From RGIG3009 sp045595445 (GTDB taxonomy: Bacteria; Bacillota; Clostridia; Oscillospirales; Acutalibacteraceae), in NCBI GenBank assembly GCA_045595445.1, contig JAZOAK010000072.1, positions 1 to 21,028 on the forward strand: DNA of 21,028 nt, in the 5' to 3' direction. The notes under the pieces were generated by a model that saw only the letters and a list, made by a program, of their open reading frames with translations, had not been told where the DNA came from and searched no databases. Position 1 is the first letter of the stretch, and every line of letters starts with the position of its first letter. A program made the translations under genes and the position numbers. Positions 7,536 through 15,163 of the stretch are shown here, one piece after another.

Positions 7536-8615
7536 TTACTCCTTTACGTATCGTTTTCCGCTTTCGCAGAAAACGATTTCCGGCATTAGCGGGCAGCCGC
7601 CCATACAAAGTTCTTTCTTGTCACAGTTAGGACAAGCGCCGCGCATTTTATTTCTAAAACGCTCAAAGGCATCGCTGTTCCACGCTTCTGTAATAGTCAT
7701 TTCACGCAGCGACACCGCATAGCGCTTCTCTTGATCAAAACTGCACGGTACCATAACCATATCGGCACCGATATAGCAACTGTATCGACCACCCTCACAA
7801 GTGTCCAGAGATTCCGGCAAGATGGATTTGCAAAAATGAATTGCACCGGGCACATTACAACTATCCATCCCCACCTTAAACGGATGGCGTTTATCCACCT
7901 CGGCAAAGAACTTTGCTACTCGCGGGTCACTTGCTTCAAGCATATTCGCTTTCGTACCTTGTCCTGCGGGTTTATGCAGCAGAAAAATTACTGCATTGAT
8001 TCCTTTTGGGAAATCATTCTTTTGTAAACGTTCCGTTGCTTCGTCAATGCTATTTTTACCAAGCACATAATGAATGTTGGTTTTAACACCGGCATCCAGT
8101 AACAATTGAACGGCACGAAAGGTGTATTCGCTTCTGTACCAACTCACCGCTACCGCACCGCAATACTGTTTGCACAACTTTGCCGTTTCAGGTGTCATAC
8201 CGTATCCTGACGTTGTGAAGTTTGGAACAAGCACATTCTCGCGACAAATTTTGAGTATTTCCTCAAAATGCTCGTGTTGGTCGGGATCGCCTCTGCCGCC
8301 GAGGGCAAATTGATTACAGTTACCCTTGGACTGCTCGGCTATCCGCTTAAAATCTTCAACCGTCATATTGGGCTGCTCTACCAGCATACCGCTTTGATAG
8401 CATCCAATACCCGCCTTGGCGCAAAGACCGGTTTTGCCGTGAATACAATGTCCCATAATTCCCACGTCAATTAAATGCGGATAGGAAGCCATAAACGGAT
8501 CAACACCGGTATCTTTGCCATCTGCATCTAAAACACCCGTGCGAACGTATGCACCCGTTTCCGTATCAAACGCCGACTTGAAGTGATACGTTTTGTCATG
8601 GATTACGTATTGCAA
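7536..8615 (-). CDS. Radical SAM/SPASM-domain protein
   Basis: A 359-aa protein. The N-terminal cysteines C57, C65 and C72 (GHCIHGKTGLCAKAGIGCYQ) sit where the SAM-binding 4Fe-4S cluster is expected, but with CX7CX6C spacing instead of CX3CX2C. A GGRGDP segment (106-111) fits the radical SAM GGE-type loop. The C-terminus has a full SPASM set: C273, C280, C291, then CX2CX5CX3C at 328-341 and C350. SPASM enzymes usually modify peptides or proteins, often RiPP precursors. The start is TTG at 8615: an in-frame TGA lies two codons upstream, and AGGTGA (8627-8622) is 6 nt before it. The gap is 10 nt from the 72-aa gene and 4 nt to the five-serine gene, so the three form one cassette. Confidence 0.85.
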   Translation of the reverse strand: MQYVIHDKTYHFKSAFDTETGAYVRTGVLDADGKDTGVDPFMASYPHLIDVGIMGHCIHGKTGLCAKAGIGCYQSGMLVEQPNMTVEDFKRIAEQSKGNCNQFALGGRGDPDQHEHFEEILKICRENVLVPNFTTSGYGMTPETAKLCKQYCGAVAVSWYRSEYTFRAVQLLLDAGVKTNIHYVLGKNSIDEATERLQKNDFPKGINAVIFLLHKPAGQGTKANMLEASDPRVAKFFAEVDKRHPFKVGMDSCNVPGAIHFCKSILPESLDTCEGGRYSCYIGADMVMVPCSFDQEKRYAVSLREMTITEAWNSDAFERFRNKMRGACPNCDKKELCMGGCPLMPEIVFCESGKRYVKE

Positions 8616-8621
8616 AATTCA

Positions 8622-8627
8622 TCACCT
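8622..8627 (-). promoter_or_regulatory. Ribosome binding site supporting the TTG start of the radical SAM gene
   Basis: AGGTGA on the minus strand overlaps the TAG stop of the 72-aa gene and stands 6 nt before TTG 8615. The ATG at 8622-8620 is out of frame, and the in-frame TGA at 8621-8619 excludes any longer start. Confidence 0.6.
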
Positions 8628-8844
8628 ATGCGTTTAGCTTTTCTTGCAAACGATCTAACTCTTCTTGCGTGAAATTGTTGGGGTCAATACCACATTTGTG
8701 ACAATGATGCTCGAACATACTACGGTCAATTTCGGTAAGACCGGTGGCAAGTAACGACTCTGCCACACGGTCGATATGTTCATCGCGGATACCGTTGTAA
8801 CCGGCGTCGTCCATCGCCGCCAATTGCCAAGACTTAAACATCAT
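8626..8844 (-). CDS. Small 72-aa protein upstream of the radical SAM gene
   Basis: Unrecognised small protein starting MMFKSWQLAAMDDAGYNG. It is helical, with a HHCHKCG cluster (46-52) that could bind metal, then a helical tail DPNNFTQEELDRLQEKLNA. The start follows AAAGGCGGG at suitable spacing. It precedes the radical SAM gene by 10 nt and probably belongs to the same transcript. Possible roles are a radical SAM precursor peptide, a recognition partner, or an unrelated small regulator; none can be preferred. No signal peptide is seen. The composition looks like a real gene and it has a good RBS and tight packing, hence moderate confidence. Confidence 0.65.
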   Translation of the reverse strand: MMFKSWQLAAMDDAGYNGIRDEHIDRVAESLLATGLTEIDRSMFEHHCHKCGIDPNNFTQEELDRLQEKLNA

Positions 8845-8890
8845 GATCCCGCCTTTCGTTCGTTACCATCGTGTGTCGCGGTTTTTTTCT

Positions 8891-10345
8891 TTATTTTTTC
8901 ACGTAAGGGATTTTCTCACTTTTCGCAAACGCTTCAACATAGCGGTTATTCGCATAAATCGTCACGTTTTTACAACCCCAAAAAGCGCCTTCTTTGATAA
9001 ATTTTATACTTTTCGGTAGTGTGACGGAAGTTAGCGCAGAGCACCCCTTAAACGTGTCTGTTTCGATGATTTCCACACCTTCGGGGATGACAATTGCAGT
9101 CAGGGCAGAACAGCAATTAAAAGCATTGCTGTCGATGCTGGTAACGGTGGATGGGAACGTGACTTGTGTCAAATTTCGACACTTATCAAAGGCAAACATG
9201 CCGATTTTCTCAACGCCATCGGGAATCACGACCGATGTGATCGTTTTGCACCCCTCAAAAGCACTTCTTCCGATCTCGGTTATCGGTTTTTTGCCGAAAA
9301 CAATTAACACGTCACCACCGGAGCCAACGTACTTGGTCAATTTGCCGCTTTTCACCACAAAGTCCTCCGGCTTGCCGGACGGCTCCCCCACCGTGATAAC
9401 CGCTGGTGTCGATTTGGGCTTTGCCGGTTGCTTTTTCGGTGCCTCCGGTGTTTTTCCCTTGCTTGTTAAAAAGCGATTGATTTCCTCAACATAGTCATAA
9501 AGAGGTTCCGTATATATCTCATACGGGATTCCCTCATCCTCGGCAATATCAATAGCAAGAGATCCTTCAGGCAGTTTTAAAACTGCTTGGGGACATTTGT
9601 ATAAGAAATCCGATTGTATCGAAACAAGACTTTTCGGTAAAATAATGGTTTTCAGGTTCGGGCACTGATTAAACGCACGTTCATCAATACCGAGAATCCC
9701 TTCCGGAATGATAACCGATTGCACAAAATCCAACTTCTTGAACGTATTTTCTGTTACATCAATTACTTTATACTGGTCTAAATAGCGTGGGAGCACTACT
9801 TCTTTTTGCGCACCGCGAAACTCACCGATCATCGCAACCTTGTCAAACCCTTCCCGATCTCCGACGGTTGTGTTGTAATTGCCGAGCGCGCACTTGAAAA
9901 GCTGACGCCATTCCGCCGTGGTCATTTTGTCGGCAAGGTTTTCCGAAGCAATCGGGATATGAGGATTGTTTTTGTTGGTCAACGAAATGAGAAGAAAGGT
10001 AGAATCCCCATCGGACCAACCAGAAAACTCGTAAATATCGATCCGCGCAATGCCATCGAACGATTGAATATTGCTGATGTTGTCGATAACAGCCTGTTTC
10101 TCTGCACATGTCTGCGCATCACACCCTGCAAACTGTGCATCGGTAAAAAAAGGACCTTCTGCCAGCAAATCCAACGCTTTGAGCAGCTCCGAACCATTGC
10201 AAACATTGCCCAAAGCGGTGGATAAGGGTGCCTTATCCACTCCCGGCAACGCGTTCAGCCCCGTTTCGAAACAAATCGGGTGTACCCGTTTGCGCCCATC
10301 TACCGCTGTGACGGTAATATTGTACGAATAATATATACCGGACAT
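8891..10345 (-). CDS. BspA-type leucine-rich-repeat protein with unknown N-terminal domain (A)
   Basis: A 484-aa protein. Residues 1-150 form an unrecognised domain that is related to the N-terminus of the next LRR gene upstream (see findings). Then come a short LRR_5/BspA-type block (about 195-260, IIPEGILGIDERAFNQCPNL), a Pro/Lys-rich linker (about 298-325), and a longer LRR block (about 328-465) with units such as VVIPDGVEKIGMFAFDKC, closing with the usual cap ending KSEKIPYVKK. BspA-type LRRs normally mediate binding. No signal peptide, sortase motif or membrane segment is seen, so a cytoplasmic location is inferred. A GTG start at 10354 is possible, but ATG 10345 has AAAGG 8 nt upstream. 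It is last of the three tandem LRR genes; the 46-nt gap to the 72-aa gene may allow read-through. Confidence 0.85.
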   Translation of the reverse strand: MSGIYYSYNITVTAVDGRKRVHPICFETGLNALPGVDKAPLSTALGNVCNGSELLKALDLLAEGPFFTDAQFAGCDAQTCAEKQAVIDNISNIQSFDGIARIDIYEFSGWSDGDSTFLLISLTNKNNPHIPIASENLADKMTTAEWRQLFKCALGNYNTTVGDREGFDKVAMIGEFRGAQKEVVLPRYLDQYKVIDVTENTFKKLDFVQSVIIPEGILGIDERAFNQCPNLKTIILPKSLVSIQSDFLYKCPQAVLKLPEGSLAIDIAEDEGIPYEIYTEPLYDYVEEINRFLTSKGKTPEAPKKQPAKPKSTPAVITVGEPSGKPEDFVVKSGKLTKYVGSGGDVLIVFGKKPITEIGRSAFEGCKTITSVVIPDGVEKIGMFAFDKCRNLTQVTFPSTVTSIDSNAFNCCSALTAIVIPEGVEIIETDTFKGCSALTSVTLPKSIKFIKEGAFWGCKNVTIYANNRYVEAFAKSEKIPYVKK

Positions 10346-10428
10346 ATTTTCCACCTTTCTTTACAAATCTTGTGTTGACAGCAGGATAAAACTCTAAGTC
10401 TGTAAACACTGCTTGTTCTTATAATCCT

Positions 10429-12705
10429 TTAAAGCGCTTGAAAGTGAATGCCCTTTTCTTTAGCATATCTTTCAAGGTTGCTGCCGGCCGGAGCAGAAAC
10501 TACTGCGTGATCACATCCAAAGAATGCATTGTCGTGAATCCGGTCACAATCGCCTTCGATTGTTATCCTGTCAAGGTGTTTTCCGCCGGAAAAGCAGTTG
10601 TCCCCCATTTCCTCACAATGACCTTTTATGGTAATCGAAGACACTTTATCGCAGGCACCCTGTTGTATGCTTTTGCAATCACCATCAATGATTAACTGCT
10701 TGCAAGCACATAACGCGCACCATCCGATGTTGCCGCAATTTCCTTGAATATGAATTGTATTTAAAGCATCGCTTTTGTAATCTATGAAATCTTTCAAATC
10801 GCCACAATTACCTTGTATGGTAATATTGGTCAATTTTGCGCAATGGGAAAACGCATTGCATTCAATAACCCCACAGTTCCCACATATCGTAACACTTACT
10901 AAGTTATCGCAATCGGATAAAGCAAATGACCCTATGGTACTGCAATCACCTTTTACAATTACGGAAGACAGATTTTTACATCCCCGCAGCGACTTAATCC
11001 GAAACGAAGGAACGTTTTCACTAACCGTAACACTCTTTAAGAATGCACAATTGTTAAGTTTGACAGAATCTGTCCCGCCGTCAATTACCAAATCCTCCGG
11101 CACAGCACCGTCAGATGTTGTCAGAGCCAGAATAGTAGTATCCGCAAAAATATTATCGAACTCCCCGAGTGTCCCCTCAAAAATCACGTGCGACAACACG
11201 TTTGCGTTGTTGCCGGTTACCGTTTTTACGGTTTTGGGTAACCGAAGATCCTCCCATTCTTTGCAAACAGGAACAAAGTAAATGCCGGTTTTCTCTTTGT
11301 CTAAAACCATACCATCATAACGGATAAACGTTTTATTGGCAGGATCAATATCGATGCTTTGCAAATTATGACAATCCCCAAAAACACCATATCCCATCTT
11401 TTTTAATTTTGGCGGAAGTGTGAATGACATAAGTGATGAGCACTTTCCAAAAGCGTAGTTGCCCATGCTCTCAATGGTGCTTGGCAGCTGAACAGCTTTA
11501 AGAGCGTCACATTCTGCAAACACTTTGTCACTTAATCTTTTTACGCCTTGGGGAATTGTTACGTATTCGAGCTTTTTGCAATTTTTGAAACCATAATTGC
11601 CGATTTTTCTAACGCTATCCGAAAGATATACATATTCCAAATTCGTGCATCCTTCAAAAGCACTTGCTTTGATCTCGGTAACGGTATCCGACAACCAAAC
11701 ACTTTTCAAATTGATGCAATTCTTAAAACATTCCTTTCCGATGACGGAAATCGAATCAATATGTATCGAAGTAAGTTTTTTGTTTCCTCTGAACTCTTTA
11801 TCGTTGCAAGAGGTGATCTTGGTTGCGGCATCGTCCAACTCTCTTTTAGCGGGAATGTCCGTAGCGAAAGAAGGATGGATTTTGACTACCTCACCATTCC
11901 GGTTGATAACGGTGTCGTCTGTAACCGTAAGGTAAGAATTGCCCTCACAAACCGTTACTTCTTTTAAGTTGCGGCAATTAAGGAACGTACTCGGGGCAAT
12001 ATATCTTACATTTTCAGAAACGCACAGCGATTGCATACCCGAAAAACCGATAAACGCATCCTCCATAACAGAATGTACCGAATCTGCAATGCGTACCTCG
12101 GTGTCACCGGCCAATAGTTTTCCTGCCGTTTGTCGGTTCAGGCAAGACAAATCATCAAGAACTCTTTGTTTCCGGTCTTTAGCGAACGTATACTTCGAAT
12201 AGGTCAACGAGTCTGTTATCTCCACGGACTCGTCACAAACGCGCAAATTACTTATTCTACCGCTATATTCGGTATATCCTTCAGTTTGACAGATATATTT
12301 ATCGAGTATGCAGTCATAGTAATACTTTTGAATATAACTATCGTGCGTACCGTATACATCGTTACCGATGATTTCCACACTCGAAATAAGGCAAGGATCG
12401 GGTATTTCCGACAATCTTTCAATAAACGTTTTCAACTTTTTTGAATGAAACCGACCTTTTGGAGAAATTAAATTGTCGGTCAACAGGGTTATAAACCCAT
12501 CCATAGAATGGCATTGACATAACGCTTTCGGGCCAATTGTACAATTCAAGCCGACACCCGGCAAAGCATCGTCTGTAACACCTGCGTAAAGCTCTTCTTC
12601 ATACCAAAAATAATTATAAACGTCTCTCTCAATATGTTTAACCTCAACCCTAATTGTTAAAACAAAGTCCTGAGAACCGCTTTCATATTTTACTGTTGTG
12701 TTCAT
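10429..12705 (-). CDS. BspA-type leucine-rich-repeat protein with Cys-rich repeat end (B)
   Basis: A 758-aa protein. The N-terminal roughly 190 residues are an unrecognised domain related to that of the 8891-10345 gene (shared ALPGV and downstream pattern). A long BspA-type LRR array follows (units such as IGKECFKNCINLKSVWLSDT). The last about 190 residues change to short units GNCG/GDC/GHC spaced regularly, a cysteine-rich ladder unlike the rest. It ends with the same cap form as its neighbours (AGSNLERYAKEKGIHFQAL). No signal peptide is visible. Two in-frame ATGs exist: 12711 directly abuts GGAGG, while 12705 is 7 nt from it, so 12705 is chosen. It lies 14 nt downstream of the next LRR gene and is co-transcribed with it. 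Confidence 0.85.
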   Translation of the reverse strand: MNTTVKYESGSQDFVLTIRVEVKHIERDVYNYFWYEEELYAGVTDDALPGVGLNCTIGPKALCQCHSMDGFITLLTDNLISPKGRFHSKKLKTFIERLSEIPDPCLISSVEIIGNDVYGTHDSYIQKYYYDCILDKYICQTEGYTEYSGRISNLRVCDESVEITDSLTYSKYTFAKDRKQRVLDDLSCLNRQTAGKLLAGDTEVRIADSVHSVMEDAFIGFSGMQSLCVSENVRYIAPSTFLNCRNLKEVTVCEGNSYLTVTDDTVINRNGEVVKIHPSFATDIPAKRELDDAATKITSCNDKEFRGNKKLTSIHIDSISVIGKECFKNCINLKSVWLSDTVTEIKASAFEGCTNLEYVYLSDSVRKIGNYGFKNCKKLEYVTIPQGVKRLSDKVFAECDALKAVQLPSTIESMGNYAFGKCSSLMSFTLPPKLKKMGYGVFGDCHNLQSIDIDPANKTFIRYDGMVLDKEKTGIYFVPVCKEWEDLRLPKTVKTVTGNNANVLSHVIFEGTLGEFDNIFADTTILALTTSDGAVPEDLVIDGGTDSVKLNNCAFLKSVTVSENVPSFRIKSLRGCKNLSSVIVKGDCSTIGSFALSDCDNLVSVTICGNCGVIECNAFSHCAKLTNITIQGNCGDLKDFIDYKSDALNTIHIQGNCGNIGWCALCACKQLIIDGDCKSIQQGACDKVSSITIKGHCEEMGDNCFSGGKHLDRITIEGDCDRIHDNAFFGCDHAVVSAPAGSNLERYAKEKGIHFQAL

Positions 12706-12712
12706 ATACATA

Positions 12713-12717
12713 CCTCC
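12713..12717 (-). promoter_or_regulatory. Ribosome binding site that decides the start at 12705
   Basis: ACGGAGGT on the minus strand follows the TAA stop of the upstream LRR gene. GGAGG has only a 1-nt gap to ATG 12711 but 7 nt to ATG 12705, which favours the second. Confidence 0.6.
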
Positions 12718-12719
12718 GT

Positions 12720-15116
12720 TTATTCAGCCACAAAAGACAGTTTATTTTTCTTTGCGTACTTTTCTGCAAAACTACCGATTGGTGCGTAAATGGTAATATG
12801 CTGAAGGGGCTCCCCAAAAGAATGAAACGCGTCCTTGCCAATAGATGTGACCGAGACCGGTAAGTGAACTTCCCGCAGGTTATCGCAATCCGCGAATGCC
12901 CTGTCACCGATTTCTTTGACTCCGTTAGGAATGATCACACTTTCAAGCGCCTGACAACCTTCAAATGCACCCTCGCCAATTGTTTTGGTGTTGGCAGAAA
13001 GACGAACATCCGTCAGCTTTTGGCACCGGTAAAAAGCGCTATTCCCAATAGATTCAATGTGATTCGGCAGAATGATTTTGACGATATTCTCGTTGTTCCA
13101 AAAAGCACGGTCGCCGATAGCCGTCACATCATCCGAGATCATGGGCTCCTCATCGTTACCCGAGTAATCGCACAAAATCGTTCTGATAACAGCAAAGCCA
13201 TCCTTGTCAGCCAGACTTTTACATTTCCAGAAAGCAGCGGTTTCGAGCTGTACATCATCGGGAATTTTAACTTCAGAAAGATTTTCGCACGCACGAAAGG
13301 CTCCCCACCTGACAACCGAACCACTCGGGAGCGCAACCGAGGTCAATTGAGAACACTCAGCAAAAGCGTTTGTTTTAATCTCACGAATCGACGGCGGAAG
13401 GGAAACAGATTGTAAGTTGCGACAATACGAAAACGCTCCATCCTCTATAAACTCGATGCCGTCAGAAATGGTAATGTGCGGAGCATCCCATCCGACAGCA
13501 CTGTTGGACGATTGGGATATACCAAGTACCCGTTTTTTACCAACGGTAGCCGGGATGGTAATTTCGGATTCTGTGCCCTTATATCCCATCGCCAAAACGC
13601 CGCCTTCTATATCCTTGAAACTAAACAGCGCTTTCAACTCTGCCACTGAGGGGCCTGTGGCTTTTTTGGCAGGCTTTTTCGCGCAATACGTATCGGCATA
13701 GCTTTGCAAAAAGGCTTCGATATCCGGTGTAATATCCAGCAACCGGAAATACCCGTCTAACTCAATGCGGTTGATATTGGGAAAAAGCGAAAACAACTTT
13801 TCCACTGTCGCCACATCCTTACGTTTGATGGCATATTGCACCAGATCTTTGCGCGCAGTTTTCAGTTTCCCAAAAATCCCCACATCTTGTATGACGTGCA
13901 TGGGCGCATATTTTACGATGGAATACAAAGCAACCTTATTTGTGTCATGGGAGGCCCTTGTCGATTCAAACAGAGCTTCGTAAACACTTCCGCTGTATGT
14001 CAGACCGTCACCGTCAAGAATAAACTTCCCAAGGTCTTTGCAGCAAAAAAACGCGTCTTTTTCAATGTGCTGAATGGTACTGGGAACAGCGATGCACTCC
14101 ATACCCTCGCACCCGACAAACGCGTGTGAACCAATTTGAGCAATACCCGAGTCTGCGGTAATTTCACCGCCGTTGCAGCCGACTACAAGCGTTTTGTCCG
14201 TTGTACGAACCACACAGTTATTCACAGAAAAGTAGGTCGGGTTGTCTGCCGAAACAGTCACCTTCCGAAGAGATGAGCAAAATGAAAAAGCATTTTCACC
14301 GATTTGCGTAACACCGGCGCCGATAGATAAAGAACCCGCGTTCTTACACCAGTTGAACGCACATTCTTCAATAGTTTCAACCCCGTCCGGAATCGTGATA
14401 GCCGTCAAAGCCGCACAACCATGGAATGCGTTACGTCCAATGGTATTAAGAGCCGTCGGCAGTACGATTTGATCAAGACTCTCACATGCATAAAAGGCAT
14501 CCTTATCAATCCATGTCACAGTCGTCGGTATGTTTACTTTATTTAGTTTTTTACAATTGCTGAAAACACCTGAACGAATAGAGGTTATACCTTCGGGTAA
14601 CCGCACTTCTTTGAGTTCTGTACAATCAAAGAACACACCGGTATCAAGATACGCAACTCCGTCCGGCACAAACACCTTCTCAAGGCCCTCAACACCGGAA
14701 AACGCTTCTTCACCGATATACGTTACACTTCCATCCGTGGGAATAGTACTGTTTTTACAGCCGCGCACCAATTTGCCGTCTTGTGTTATTAAACAATTGT
14801 GACTGCTGTAATAGCGTGGGTTTCCTTCCTCGACATGAATGCTCTCCACCACCGGGCACAGGCGAAAGGAATCCCAATAAATCGCTTCCACACTTTTGGG
14901 GATCCGAATTTCTCTCAAGCGAGTACAACCATCAAAAGCCTGAGGGCAAATGCGAATGACACTGTCCGGGATCGTCACCCTGGTTACAATCGTGTTTTTG
15001 TAAAACGCAAAGTTTTTGATGATGGTCACTCCATCCGGAATAACAACCGTTTCGTCTTTGCCAATATAATCTTTCAACGCGCCGTCTTCTATAACAAAAT
15101 CCTTGGTATTATTCAT
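12720..15116 (-). CDS. BspA-type leucine-rich-repeat protein, two LRR blocks with helical insert (C)
   Basis: A 798-aa protein that begins directly with the LRR-associated opening MNNTKDFVIEDGALKDYIG, then about 12 BspA-type units (VTIPDSVIRICPQAFDGCTRL and similar). At about residues 380-505 a helical region interrupts (LVQYAIKRKDVATVEKLFSL, then a Lys/Ala linker KKPAKKATG). A second LRR block follows, ending with the cap ITIYAPIGSFAEKYAKK. It probably acts as a binding scaffold. No signal peptide is seen. An upstream in-frame ATG at 15167 overlaps the end of the preceding gene and has no RBS; ATG 15116 has AGGAG (15129-15125) 8 nt upstream. It is the first of the three LRR genes, 47 nt after the coiled-coil gene. 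Confidence 0.85.
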   Translation of the reverse strand: MNNTKDFVIEDGALKDYIGKDETVVIPDGVTIIKNFAFYKNTIVTRVTIPDSVIRICPQAFDGCTRLREIRIPKSVEAIYWDSFRLCPVVESIHVEEGNPRYYSSHNCLITQDGKLVRGCKNSTIPTDGSVTYIGEEAFSGVEGLEKVFVPDGVAYLDTGVFFDCTELKEVRLPEGITSIRSGVFSNCKKLNKVNIPTTVTWIDKDAFYACESLDQIVLPTALNTIGRNAFHGCAALTAITIPDGVETIEECAFNWCKNAGSLSIGAGVTQIGENAFSFCSSLRKVTVSADNPTYFSVNNCVVRTTDKTLVVGCNGGEITADSGIAQIGSHAFVGCEGMECIAVPSTIQHIEKDAFFCCKDLGKFILDGDGLTYSGSVYEALFESTRASHDTNKVALYSIVKYAPMHVIQDVGIFGKLKTARKDLVQYAIKRKDVATVEKLFSLFPNINRIELDGYFRLLDITPDIEAFLQSYADTYCAKKPAKKATGPSVAELKALFSFKDIEGGVLAMGYKGTESEITIPATVGKKRVLGISQSSNSAVGWDAPHITISDGIEFIEDGAFSYCRNLQSVSLPPSIREIKTNAFAECSQLTSVALPSGSVVRWGAFRACENLSEVKIPDDVQLETAAFWKCKSLADKDGFAVIRTILCDYSGNDEEPMISDDVTAIGDRAFWNNENIVKIILPNHIESIGNSAFYRCQKLTDVRLSANTKTIGEGAFEGCQALESVIIPNGVKEIGDRAFADCDNLREVHLPVSVTSIGKDAFHSFGEPLQHITIYAPIGSFAEKYAKKNKLSFVAE

Positions 15117-15124
15117 ATTTATCT

Positions 15125-15129
15125 CTCCT
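15125..15129 (-). promoter_or_regulatory. Ribosome binding site that decides the start at 15116
   Basis: GGCAGGAGAGAT on the minus strand gives AGGAG 8 nt before ATG 15116. The longer reading from 15167 would add 17 residues without a matching site. Confidence 0.6.
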
Positions 15130-15163
15130 GCCTTCTGCAATAACGGCCCCTTAGGGCAGCAGA

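Noticed and set aside
8891..15116. Repeated sequence as CRISPR or satellite DNA
   Set aside because: The periodicity is that of leucine-rich-repeat codons inside intact frames, with degenerate rather than identical units.
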